From: Diphasiastrum complanatum | Taxonomy: Eukaryota > Streptophyta > Lycopodiopsida > Lycopodiales > Lycopodiaceae | DNA: 64,000 nucleotides | Direction: 5' to 3' | NCBI GenBank assembly: GCA_029204225.1 | Contig: CM055109.1 | Coordinates: forward strand, 45,169,592 to 45,233,591 | Shown here: piece after piece, positions 43,701 to 54,436 of the stretch | How positions within the stretch are numbered: position 1 is the first letter of the stretch | How the letters are laid out: every line of letters begins with the position of its first letter | Notes under the pieces: model-generated | The model's database searches: none | Told to the model about the DNA's origin: nothing | What the model saw: only the letters and a program-made list of their open reading frames with translations | Made by a program: the position numbers and the translations under genes

Positions 43701-43950
43701 ATGAGCCATCCACCATAAGCATAGCTAGCAACTGCAACCTTTCACGTATAGGTGACCATTAAGCCAAGGATTTGATAGCAACCATACCTTTCATGTATTA
43801 CTTTTCCACCCGAATACTCTTCCAATAGCAATCACAGGTCTTCTCCACTTCACGTTGAATCAGGTTGCAGTGGAGAGACACAATGTAGTGGGTTTATTTC
43901 TTTCCTAGCCTCAACCCAAGATCCCAACAATCGAGGTAATGAAGTTAGTC
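43701..43950. other. Junction sequence, unassigned
   Basis: Sequence between the copia integrase and LTR family X copy 1. It may be the far end of that LTR or copia sequence too decayed to read. Confidence 0.3.
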
Positions 43951-44653
43951 GTCACGTAGAGGTCCGATCTCGTGAGAGCGATAACATATCTTAGAATTCA
44001 GCATGAATGGTAGATCCACATCTAACACTAACATCCATTAACACTACCAATTAACACTACAACCATTAACCCTAAATCCACAGTGAAGATAGCTTACTCT
44101 TTCTCTCCCTCCCTTTCTCTCACAAAAAGTATAAGAAATAACAATTCTCATAACATTCAAATCCAATAATTAACAAATACAACAAAAGCATGAGAGATGG
44201 AGGAAAAGTGATAGAGAGCAAGGACATTTACAAATCCATTCTATAAGAGAACTACTCGTATTGAAATGAAGATATGAACATGAGGAGCAACTCGAGTTTG
44301 CCCCTATTTATAGTGGAGAAGAGGGCCTTGGCCTCAAAATCTTATTGGCCCATTTCTATCTCTCTAACTATTCAAACTTAAAAAAGAGTAGGAACCCATT
44401 CATATTGAAGGGAACCAATTTGAATTTGAATTTGAACCAATTTTGGTGGGAGTCCCAACTTTATTCACTAACTTGACATTTAGACCCTACGACATTAAAA
44501 GTCTCGCAAAAAGGCCTAAAGTCATTTTCTTGACTTTTAATTAATCAAATAACTGTGTGATCATCGGGTTGGACTTATACATGCAGGGTGCCAAATCTTT
44601 CTCACTTATTAACTAGGGTTAGGGTTGTCTTGGGATCCGCAAACCCTCCAACA
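43951..44653 (-). repeat. LTR family X, copy 1 (3' LTR)
   Basis: On the minus strand it starts TGTTGGAGGGTTTGCGGATC at 44653. It contains the conserved CTATAAATAGGGGCAA promoter box (near 44320) and a GA-rich stretch, and fades out near 43951. The sequence before its start, GGTGGGGGATAA, has the form of a polypurine tract, so this copy is a 3' LTR of an element whose interior lies to the right. Confidence 0.7.
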
Positions 44654-44932
44654 TTATCCCCCACCGAAACTGGTGGCGGTCCCACGACACTTGACTCGAA
44701 GCTTGAATGCAAATTTTCAATAATAGCCGTATGGGTCCGGTGGCCATTCATGATAACCTTGTTTATTGACAAATGGATAGTCGACACCATCCAAAAAAAG
44801 ATCCCAAGATAATGCTTGTTGATGTTGATCCTTGTAGATAGGTGCACATGCTAGCAATGACATTGTTGAAGCTAATGACAAAGTTACATAATTATTCTTT
44901 TTTACATTTTCAAAAATTTGTAACTTCCTCAA
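44654..44932 (-). pseudogene. C-terminal block of a family X element protein
   Basis: The 71-residue open frame from 44932 ends DGVDYPFVNKQGYHEWPPD and PYGYY, then a stop, 60 bases before the purine tract and LTR. The same ending (APIY, LSW, DGVDYPFVN.QG, EWPPDPYGYY) occurs in a second place at 52740-52863. I do not recognise the domain. Only the C-terminus remains here; upstream is AT-rich repeat sequence. Confidence 0.55.
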
Positions 44933-45340
44933 TATTTAACGAAATGAAAAAAAAATTATATCTTCAAAAAGCCCTTTCAATGTTCTACAACTCTAGGTAT
45001 TTAGATGGAATTATAGAGAACAAAAGTTTGGGCGAAAAATGAATCAAACGGGATAGAAAAATAAAAAATCTGGAAGTTTCTGATTTTTGACAAGTTTACA
45101 AAATTTCGTGGCCAACTTCAAAAATTTGTAACTTACTCAATACTAAACGGAATCCAAAAACATTTATATGACTAGAAACTTTCAATGCTCTACAATCCTA
45201 GCTATTCAAATTGAATTACAAAGAACAAAAATTGGGCAAAAATTGAATAAAGAAGAAGCAAAAAAATAAAAAAAACAAAAATTCTGGTTTTTGAGAAGTT
45301 TTCAAAATTTTGTTGCCAACTTCAAAAAATTGTAACTGAG
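44911..45340. repeat. AT-rich tandem repeat, about 205-bp period
   Basis: CAAAAATTTGTAACTT(A/C)CTC begins at 44911 and 45119, and a third start lies at 45323. Units share TTCAATG(T/C)TCTACAA and CAAAATTT(C/T)GT(G/T)GCCAACTTC. Two full units plus the start of a third, well diverged. Confidence 0.8.
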
Positions 45341-45429
45341 CAGAAAAATAAAAAAAAAACACAAAATATAGTCACCGCTCATTTTTTGAACGTTTTTGGA
45401 CAACTCTCACAAATCACATCCATAATGCA

Positions 45430-45975
45430 AAGCTAACCCTAGCATGCCAAGACCAAGATGCCTAAATGCAAGCTAACCATTAACACTACTACATTAATAC
45501 TAAGATCCACTAACACTACTTCAATGAAGGAAAAACAAACTTTTCTCTCTCTCTCCCTCTTCTTTCTCACAAAAAAGTATAATAAAGATAAATCCCAACA
45601 ACTAGCAAATCCAACAATTGATAAATTCAAAGAAAGCATGAGAAATGGAGGAGGAAAGAAGAGCAAGGACATTTCACATCCACTTCATAAGAGAACCAAT
45701 CTGCTTGTATTGAAATAAAGATGGAACTGAGGAGCAACTCAAGTTTGCCCCTATTTATAGTGGAGATGAGGGCCTTGGCCTCAAAATCCTATTGGCCCAA
45801 TTCTACCTCCCTAACTATTTAAACTTAAAAAAGAGTGGGAACCCATTTAAAATTGGAGGGAACCAATTTGAATTTGAAATTGAACCAATTTTGGTGGGAG
45901 TCTCAACTTTATTCACTAACTTGACATTTAGGCCTTGTGACATTAAAAGTCTCACAAAAAGGCCTAAAGTCCTTT
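45430..45975 (-). repeat. LTR family X, copy 2
   Basis: Same order of blocks as copy 1, including the CTATAAATAGGGGCAA box near 45760 and the ACCAATTTTGGTGGGAGT stretch. It lacks the TGTTGG end, being cut near 45975 beside the (GA)n and the Penelope-like element. With copy 1 it may flank a very short internal region (44654-45430). Confidence 0.7.
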
Positions 45976-46064
45976 TATTTTTACTGGTTTGGTACCATAA
46001 GGGAGAAACCATTTTATGATGTTTTGAAGAGTGTATAAAATGTAATGACCATAAAATAGAGTCC

Positions 46065-46066
<2 letters not shown>

Positions 46067-46139
<73 letters not shown>
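46067..46139. repeat. (GA)n microsatellite beside the Penelope-like element
   Basis: About 73 bases of perfect GA, 67 bases beyond the stop codon of the RT frame, on its 3' side (TC in the sense of that element). Confidence 0.9.
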
Positions 46140-46140
<1 letters not shown>

Positions 46141-46177
46141 CCACCAACCATACCCACAATTAGCAAGGTATCTCAAG

Positions 46178-46215
46178 GGGCAGTTAGCACCCCTGAGATG
46201 GAGTGCTAACTGCCC
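46178..46215. other. Perfect 12-bp hairpin over the RT stop codon
   Basis: GGGCAGTTAGCA (46178-46189) and TGCTAACTGCCC (46204-46215) are exact inverted repeats around a 14-base loop. The stop codon of the minus-strand RT frame (46208-46206) lies within the right arm. Confidence 0.85.
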
Positions 46216-48053
46216 ACCAAGAGAAAATTAGCATTTATTGGTAGTGTGAACATCAGTCCAGGGAACAAATTGTGTAAGAATAAATTGTTGGTGATCTCAT
46301 ATAGTTTTCCTTTTATAAAGCCATTCCTTTGAAACGTCATAACGATGTTATTGACTTCATTAATAAAAGCATCTTGCTCACTACAATAATACATAGCAAC
46401 AATAATCAAAGCAATAATAACTTTATAGGAGTTAAAGATCGGTCTATTGGATGCCAAGTGAATGAACTGGAAAAAAGAAAACGGAAGCTTCTTTATTTTA
46501 TCAAACTTCTTCATAAGAAAAATCCTCGACTCAGAATCAAAGGTACTAGTAATATTCAAAAAATTAACTGTATTGTCACTAGCCCCTTCATTTTTTATGG
46601 TCACGTATTCCAAGGGATAAGTCCATTTAGCATTATCATCGGCACGTGGGCGTTCTTTATCCATAAATAAAAGCGCATCCGGATTGTTAATAAAACAGAT
46701 ATCATTTATGTAGCGAAATGTATTCTTGAAAGCACGTAAGTACTCTACTTTACCAAGTCTGGCAAGTCTTTTCATAAAGCATATTTCATAAAATGACAGA
46801 TACCAATTACACCAAGTAGGGGAACAGGCAAAGCCCATGGGAATACCTCAAACTTGTTTCCAAGTCTTGTTACCTAGTCTCACAATACAATTATCAATCA
46901 ATAAATCATTCCATTGGCAGAGTAGTATTTTATCCATGTGAGTCCATTTTTCAGCAGGTTTGTTCACCCACTTCCATTTAAATTTCCCACAGCTAGGTTT
47001 CCATTTATGGGCAAGACTTTTGTTCTCGCAAAATTTGAATGCATATAATATCATTTTCCGTATAATAGATTTTAGCCCGTTCGGGCCATTAAGAGGGATA
47101 TTCTCATAGCATTTTGAGATGTCAGGAGACCACATAAAAGTGATTTTATTTGGCACATTAAGGTAAAATTCAGTGGCTGAGTTGCATTGCCAAAATAGGT
47201 TGGTATCCACATTTAGGTAACTCTGGTATAAATTTGCCTTAAGGCTTGCACCCTCCATGAGGAGCGGAGACAGAATACCAAGAGAAATAAAGTGGCCAAC
47301 TTTGAAAAGTAGCAGTCATGTGCATTTGTAATCCATCTGAAGGCATTTTTATGTGCTTTAAAGGTACACAGTAAAAAAGGCAATTCTTTTTTCCCTATTA
47401 GGTAATCCGGTATCTTATTGGCAAAGGTACGTTTTATAATAACCATAGCATTATCAATGGTATTGCTACCATCCTTTGGAGAAGGGGCAAAGTCTGGACT
47501 AGATAATCTTTGTAAAACCAAGTTTCTAACAAATTAAATGCACATGAAACAAAAGTTATGTTGGGCTTCATCCACACCATATACATACAAGTTGGTATTC
47601 CAGTTACGCTCATCAATGGCATTATTTAAGTTGTTTTTTGTTAATAAGGGCATGTATTAATATTGGATTGACGTAAAGGAATGTGATTAAGCCCTTTATT
47701 CAGGTCGTTCTTAAGAAATTTATTACTAATAATCCCAGTATCCATAGAAATCACATGTCCAAAATTTTCATCAATAAACCCTTTGAAATGTTTTGTATTC
47801 GGGCAAGTACAAGGTGAGATATTATCAACATTGAACTCACAAAAGTATTCTGGAAGTATTTATCCTGTAAGTTAGAGAAGCTGGGCTTTTTTAAAAGGCG
47901 TTGAATTTCGCGGATACTCTCGGCATCGCCAAGGTGTGCTAGGAGCTTAGTAGTAGGGTTAATGGAAAGTTCAATTGCAGCATCAATCATTTGTTGTCTC
48001 ACATATAGAAAGATAAGGTGGGCTTTAACGACATCTCTAGCAGGTTTATGCAA
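46206..48053 (-). mobile_element. Penelope-like retroelement, endonuclease not seen
   Basis: 1.85 kb of reverse-transcriptase-related sequence that fits neither the LINE, copia nor gypsy copies nearby. Block order and motifs fit the Penelope-like class. No GIY-YIG endonuclease follows the RT: the frame ends in a hairpin and a (GA)n tract. The 5' side fades out at 48053. Class assignment is by recall of motif style. Confidence 0.6.
46206..48053 (-). pseudogene. Penelope-like reverse transcriptase, frameshifted
   Basis: Leftward: an N-terminal block at 48053-47750, then GHVISMDTGIISNKFLKNDL and GLNHIPLRQSNINTC (about 47760-47650). A finger motif PFLLCTFKAHKNAFRWITNA (about 47390-47325) fits P-x-K-x-HK. 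Motif A lies in ITFMWSPDISKCYENIPL (near 47130). The palm GFACSPTWCNWYLSFYE leads to NTFRYINDICFINNPDALLF, where the usual Y-I-D-D is Y-I-N-D. The last block, TVNFLNITSTFDSESRIFLM, FIHLASNRPIFNSYK and MTFQRNGFIKGKLYEI, is the thumb-like end typical of this RT group. The final 210 residues are one open frame; upstream parts are in other frames with stops. Confidence 0.6.
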
Positions 48054-48895
48054 CCAAAGAAAAAAAGCATTACAAATGTCATAGAACCAGTATATTTATC
48101 GAATTTCAGCACATCTCAAGTAGTAGTATAACTTTGGTTATCATTATACTCAAAGCTATTGCTATATTCAATGCCTCAAGGAGTCTCCTTTAGTTGCAAT
48201 ACACACAACCATATGCATTGACAATTTTCACTAGCAAACACATATCATATCTAGCAACAGTATGAACAAACAATACTGAGCCACAATGGAAGTACGTTGG
48301 GCAACATCTACAATAGGTTATGAGTAGACAAAGGCCCATGCATCACGAGCTGTTACGTATTGAAACGATACTTGATACTACAAAAAATCAGCATGTGGAC
48401 AGGTGATCCATCGTTGCTGGGATGGCGGCCAGTTATCCTTTTAGTAGGGCGCTACCAAAAAAGTATGTTACAACGTGTAGCCTGTTGAGGAATGTATGTT
48501 GCAAGCCACGCACAAGAAAGTGTCATGGGCTTGAGCGCCTAGTGAAGGCCTTGAGAATTCTCAATGTCCCATAAGTAACTGCTTGCCTTGAACTCTCCCA
48601 TATATTAGTTGGGGCTTCACCATATCCTCTATCCCCTGGTACCAATCCTTTTGGGGGTTAGACGGATGGCGAGTGGCTAGGCGACTAAGGTTGGGATCCC
48701 AGTACGTGACTCGCGTGGGTACGTGTGTGTGCGTGGTCCTGAGGCCTAAGTTCTTTACATAGCCACACACAACGAGTGTGCGAAGGTACGATCCACAGCC
48801 AACTGGCCAGCGACCTACAGCCCATCGCAAAAGTGCTACCAAATAGCAAGTAAAAATGCGATTATCCAACAGAGGCAACATGCGATCTTTTGACT
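48054..48895. other. Unassigned; weak tRNA-like box pair
   Basis: No gene. TGGCGAGTGG at about 48668 followed by GGTTGGGATCCC at about 48689 resembles Pol III A and B boxes as found in tRNA-derived SINEs, but the spacing is short and no SINE end is visible. Confidence 0.25.
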
Positions 48896-49796
48896 AGTTG
48901 ATAGAATCAAGTATGGTGACCACACACTCAGATATAACATTGTCCAAAGTCATAGTTATGCTTCTACGAGACAAGAAGGAATGGAACATCCTCGTCCTCC
49001 ATCAACGACTCACAAGCATTGATCTCAAAGAAGAACACTGGAAGCAACAGAAGAAGAGAGCTATTCGACAATTTGACGACAATCAAAAGCAGTCATAGAA
49101 GACCCAGAATCAATAACTCGTTTAAAACAAGAAGAGATTTTGCAAGTAGTGCAAGAGGACGAACCACGAAATCCAAGACTGTAGAATCTTGAAGTTCACA
49201 AATGACAAGAATAAGCAGCCAGATCAACAAGCCCATGTAGTCAACACAAAAGCATAATGTCGCAAACGACAAAGGGCATAAAGCCTTCATGGTGAACCAT
49301 CGTCGTGTTGAACAATCAGAGGAATGGTTCCTCGATTCTAGAGCAATGCATAACATGACAAGCCATCAAGAATGGTTCATCGATTATTCGGCCTACAGCA
49401 CCAAGAAGTTCGTTCACCTTGGAGACATCAGCTCACATAGAATTGAAGGTGAAGGTACTGTCAGACTAAATCTTCAGAATGAAATGTCAAAATTGATACC
49501 GAATGGATTGTATGTCTCGAACTTGATGACAAATCTTTTGTCGGTCAATCGAATTACTGATTTAGGACATAAGGTAGAGTTTCAGACATATTCATGTCGA
49601 TTTTTTGATAAGAGCAGGAGAGTTATTACACTGAAAAAGAGGCAAGGATATCTCTATAGGCTTAGTCATTGTAATTTTGTAACTGATTGTGCTTTAAGCA
49701 GTTCAGCATTTATCAATAAAGAATTGACTTGGCATTATAGACTTGGTCACCTTAATCATGTATCGATAGGTAACATGTGTAGACATTCTTCATTTT
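48896..49796 (+). mobile_element. Ty1/copia gag end, protease and pre-integrase fragment
   Basis: A degraded gag region is followed from 49289 by a long open frame with the protease and GAG-pre-integrase domains. It is cut near 49796, where a LINE 3' end takes over in frame. Confidence 0.7.
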
Positions 49797-49906
49797 GGGG
49801 CATTATGGATGGTATATGCGACATATGTGGAACCCAGCAAGACTCCATTCAGCATACCCTTCTTTTTTGCGGGACCTTTCAAATCCCTCTTTATAGAAGT
49901 CTCTAG
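49289..49906 (+). pseudogene. Chimeric ORF: copia protease/pre-integrase joined to a LINE zinc knuckle
   Basis: 205 residues without a stop. EEWFLDSRAMHNMTSHQEWF is the copia protease start, where the catalytic D-S-G is D-S-R, so it is probably inactive. GTVRLNLQNEMSKLIPNGLY and LTWHYRLGHLNHVSIGNM form the pre-integrase region with its histidines. From about residue 170 the sequence is GICDICGTQQDSIQHTLLFC, a C-x2-C-H-C knuckle of plant LINE ORF2 type. The join keeps the frame; whether it is ever translated is unknown. Confidence 0.65.
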
Positions 49907-50280
49907 GTTTCTTAGAATGCCTTCCTTTGTAGAACTTCCATGGCTTCTAGGAATTACCATTGAATTAGATGAGTTTCTCTGGCTACTCTGGTGGGCATCG
50001 CTTCTCTGGGCTGCTTGGATGTTTAGAAGTAGTCAAGTATTTAGAGCATGCACTGACATTAAGTCGCATCTTAACGATCTTTGGGACATGCTCAGTAAAT
50101 ATATGGCCACTTTCTTACACAGGTTAAAGAAAAGACGTACCAATAGTGGTTTTCTTCTTAATGACTTCAAAAAGTTGAGGTGTTGGAACCTGTGTTCAGT
50201 AGATAGGCTCAGGCACAACAAGCTGATTTCTGTACAGTTGTAAATTTTTCACTCTATTAATAAAAGATAAAAAAAGTAAA
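49797..50280 (+). mobile_element. 3' end of a second, A-tailed LINE family
   Basis: A knuckle at 49815-49875, then a 144-residue open frame (to 50243), rich in Trp and Leu, without stops. After it come a short 3' UTR with CTATTAATAAAAG and an A-rich end (AAAAAAAG) near 50275. It differs from the (TC)n-tailed LINEs in knuckle sequence and tail. Confidence 0.55.
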
Positions 50281-51170
50281 GGCAGATCAAGTCGATCTGT
50301 GTCCCTCCTTCAGGGTTATTTGCAAAGCACCATCTCAGCCTCAAGCACTATGACCACTTCCTACTTTCACTGCCCACGTCTAAATTTTATAGCATGTTCA
50401 ACATGGAATAAATTGCTGCAAGACACGAGCTATGGAGTGTGCTTTGGTTCATCAAATTCTTCAAATGACATTATGACTTGTATTGCACATTTTCAAAAAA
50501 CAACTGATAGGATTGCCTTCCATGGGTGCTAAAACTAAATTTTCAAACAACAATGGATTTTTCTCCATGATGATGGTTTGAAACACATCTATTACACATT
50601 GAAAAGGAGGGCATGAATCCATGTCAAGCTATACGCCCATGTACAAATATGTTTTGCACAATGACTTTCACTACTACACTAGTGGCCACAAGAGTTTGGA
50701 CATTGGACACATGCAATATAAAACTATGGAGATGTGCATGCATTGTTTCAAAAACATTTGATCATCCATGGACCTACAAAACTCAAGCATGGACACCCTT
50801 CTCACACAACAACTACAGCTTCATTAAGATCCTCCAAGCCTTGTTCCACAACTCCAACACCAAAAAGAAAAAGAAAAAAAGGAGGGCGGTGAGCTACATC
50901 CCATCAGTTAACCTTCATCTTGTAAATATTCTCACGTTCATCTATTTTTCCATCCATCATCATACTCAAAGTTACATCAATTTGTTAATGTTCACTCAAA
51001 CATTTTGTTTTTTATTTTTTGAATTCTTCTTTAATTCTTCATCCCTCACTCTTTGATTCACTTATTTTTTTCTCTTGTATCCAAAAAAAAAAGAAGTTCA
51101 AACACCATCATCATTGTACTGTCCTTAAAGCAATCTAGAAACCAGCTACTTTGCAACATCATAATGCTGG
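50281..51170. other. No feature recognised
   Basis: AT-rich with A-runs near 50865 and 51085. The open frame at 50613-51056 has no domain that I recognise. Confidence 0.4.
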
Positions 51171-51188
51171 GAGACCACCCTTGTAGAA

Positions 51189-52229
51189 TTGTCTAAACTA
51201 CAAAAGTTCCCTAATGAAACAATTCGAGACTACACCCACCAGATCTTCCATCTACTGAAGGTTTGTAATCCACCGATTACTGAGAAAATCATCATGAAAA
51301 AATACTATACTGGACAACCCAAAAAGATCAGATCTGGCATGGTAGAATTAGCATCCTATATTTCACTTTGACAACTCTATAAGGATGCTGCCAGTAGGAT
51401 GGAATTGCAGATCTTCCACGAGACGATGAATTTTTCCTATCACATTGCTGAATCATCAAATGGTGAATTAGAGGAACAAGAGTCATCAACAAGTGATGAT
51501 CAAATAAGAATGGAGACCCATGGAAGGCAACTAAGAGGAGTAGAGGCAAGTGGATTAGAAGAATCAAGCCAACGAGGAGATCAACCAGGTGGATGGATGT
51601 CAAATTGATTCATCTAAAGCACGAGTTTTTTAAACAACCAGTGGCAAGGTGGAAGTATTGGTCATATCATCTTGCACATCTCCAAATTCCAAGGAAGACC
51701 ATAATAGACTACCAGTTTATTTTGTGGAAGATCATAAGGGACATATGTTACCAGTATATGCCTATCAACTTAGAGGTGATGGCATACTGCACTCGATAAG
51801 ATGCTATGGATGTGAAGGAAAACATTGTTGAGGTGAATGTCCACATCGAGGGGATCCATCAACATTTGAGTCATGTTGTATACAATGCAGAGTTAATCAT
51901 CTATGTTGAGATTGTTCAATGCAAAATTCACAAATAGCTAGGAGACATTTGCTTATGTAGATCGATATGCACCTGTGTTGACCAATCCACCTACAGACAG
52001 AATGCACTACAAACGGAAAATCCTAGTGCCACCAGGTTATGAAACAAATGAAGAGGAGGACAGTTCGACAAAAGTCCCAAAGTTCACAAACACACCCACG
52101 GGCAAAAGGACAATTACATCACATAAAACAGTGCTCATAGACTCTATCAAGCCAATGGTAACTGAGGAAGTCAATAAACTAGCAATGGACAAAGTCCAAC
52201 GGATTTTACCAAGTCTCTATTATAATTAA
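51189..52229 (+). pseudogene. Gag with two zinc knuckles
   Basis: KFPNETIRDYTHQIFHLLKV and CNPPITEKIIMKKYYTG resemble retrotransposon gag capsid. RLPVYFVEDHKGHMLPVYAY precedes CYGCEGKHC and then CPH (first knuckle), with CCIQCRVNHLC (second knuckle) after it; stops fall inside each knuckle. An 84-residue open end (51975-52229) is rich in Lys, Thr and Glu. At least five breaks. Confidence 0.5.
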
Positions 52230-52712
52230 CAATTGAATTCAACATAGACAAGAATGAACGTGAATATGAAAATATGATAATAAAGCCAGTACATATGATG
52301 ATGGTGCTATCCAATCCGTGCACCTTGGAGAAGGGCTTCAATGGCGATCTAGAATAGACTCTGGATGACTGATCTACACAATAACAGAAAACTCCAACTG
52401 CAAAAAAATGCTTCTCAATATGGTAGTTATATAGTGGCGACCACTGTCAGAGAGAGTGAATAACCAAGTGACAAAAGAGATGCAAAACACCAAAAGTCGG
52501 GTATATCAATACTTAAAAGACTAAATCCAAGGAATCCAAGCCCAAACAGGCCTTCAGTTCAGCAAGAGCCAGTGTTTCAGATATCACCACCTTGTCCTTA
52601 ATTGGTAAGATTGATTGTTGAGTAAAGTCTTCAAGTACAAGCTTATCATGAACACTTGGATAGACTGAGCAAAAAACCAACCATCATATATGCAGTACCA
52701 ATTGAGTGAATG

Positions 52713-52863
52713 CACAATACCATTGGGAGAAGTTGCACCAATCTATGAGAAACAATATCAGCTAGATTTATCTTGGAATCCTCCGATAGATGGTGTCGAC
52801 TACCCATTTGTCAATGAACAAGGTCATCAGGAATGGCCACCAGACCCTTATGGGTATTATTGA
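52713..52863 (+). pseudogene. Family X protein C-terminal block, second copy
   Basis: CTIPLGEVAPIYEKQYQLDL, then SWNPPIDGVDYPFVNEQG and EWPPDPYGYY before the stop at 52863. Conservation with 44932-44717 over about 40 residues, while the surroundings differ, argues for past selection on this ending. Confidence 0.5.
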
Positions 52864-53230
52864 AAATCTGGCAAGTCCCAGTTCTTGTGAACAATCATCC
52901 AATAAAGCCTCAGGTTTCATGTAAGCAATCTCTATCCACACTTTTCCTAAAGCATGCATGTCCAGCAATAAACGGGCCAACAACAGCTCTATTTCACGAC
53001 AAACACAGACAAGTGTTGAGGGACCGGCACTACTTTAGGCCCATGTTTCATTCTAGGAGTAAGCACATTGAAATCAAGTATGACTACATCAGAAGCAAAG
53101 TTCTTGACAAATAGGTAAGCTTGGAATACTATTGAATGCGGAACATGACAACAAATATTTTCACAAATGCGTTGGATACACACAAAAGGTTTTGTGCAGA
53201 ACCAAGTTTGAAAGTCAAGGCATTCATGGA
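52864..53230 (+). mobile_element. Ty1/copia RNase H end, fragment
   Basis: FHSRSKHIEIKYDYIRSKVL is the conserved copia RNase H end. Sequence before it (from about 52890) has stops. The fragment fades out after 53230 with no LTR recognised. Confidence 0.55.
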
Positions 53231-54180
53231 TCTAGAATAAGAGAGAGTGTTGGATTCCTTAGAATTTATCTTTAACCTACATCCATTCATCCATTTGGTG
53301 TCTACAGCTTTACTCATGTTTTTACACAGTCTACAAAAATGCACAAGACTGGGTAACAGTCGGGTTCGACAGTGACAAAGAGTATTGAAGGTGTTTGAAC
53401 TTTCGAATGTTAATAGAACATATTTTCGCTTGTTGTGAAGCTAATGACTTGTCCTAACGATTTTCAGCAAGTAATTTCCCATAAGCTTGACTGGATAAGT
53501 GACAATGCAATTTGGCTAAGCTCCAATTGTGATCTGCGGCCAAACAACTATCTTCATTGTCATTTGGATAAGCCTAAATGACATTCATAACTATAGTTGA
53601 TCATTTTCTAGACTAAGATCAGATCAATGAATAGAAGCTATTGATCCTAGAGATTGATATAGCGCATTGCTACAGCAGACAGTTACTGCTTCTTAGCGGA
53701 AGTGCATTAGATAGAGTCAATCAAATACTTAAAGATAGTTTTAAGTATGCGATTGCATTGAGATACTTAGAATTTTGCTATTGTTTTGTGCTCACAATTC
53801 ATCTAATCTGTACATGCTACGTATTGAATTGATTATACAATTTTATCGCATTCAGTATTATGTCAGAATGATCAAATGCTAATATATTCTATCATAATTT
53901 GATTACATTCTCTTATAGTTTTGCTGAACTATCGAATACTTTGATACTATAATATTTGATATAACAATGTCTAGTCTGTCATGTTAGTCTACAAAGTCAA
54001 TATAACAGATTTTGATGATTTCAAAGTTAGAATCAATTAAAATCGAACGTGGCAATAGTCACGATAGTTTTGTTCGAATTTAATAGGCATAGTCATGCAT
54101 TAGGAGAAGGATTATTCCATATAGTGCATCTATCGAATGCAGTCTTTTCTCTATTGAGCATCATTTTTTTCTTCCAACAA
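53231..54180. other. No feature recognised
   Basis: AT-rich sequence with short frames only. Confidence 0.4.
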
Positions 54181-54436
54181 TTGAGACGAGTTCCTCTCGG
54201 TCAGCTAATTGAGAAAGATAAGAAGATCATGAAACAGTTTACCATTCAAAATGGGCTACTATTTCATAATGAGAAAGTTTGTGTACCAAAGGACAATGAG
54301 CTCAAATGTAATATTTTGTTTGAATGTCATGACAAACCCTATGGAGGACATCTCAGTAAACACATGAATCTTGACTTGGTCAGAAGAGAGTTTAATTGGC
54401 CAAAACTCAAGCCATATGTCAAGTTATACGTGACTT

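Larger units (their letters stand above)
51171..52863 (+). mobile_element. Gag-only retroelement remnant (no pol seen)
   Basis: A gag-like protein at 51189-52229 and a conserved C-terminal block at 52713-52863, with no protease, RT, RNase H or integrase between or beside them. Copia sequence follows at about 52890. The C-terminal block matches the one before LTR family X copy 1, so this is probably the coding part of the same family. Non-autonomous TR-GAG elements have this plan. Confidence 0.5.

Noticed and set aside
46190-46215. Hammerhead ribozyme at the Penelope-like element
   Set aside because: Such elements can carry hammerheads, so I looked for CUGAUGA and GAAA cores around the hairpin; neither is present.
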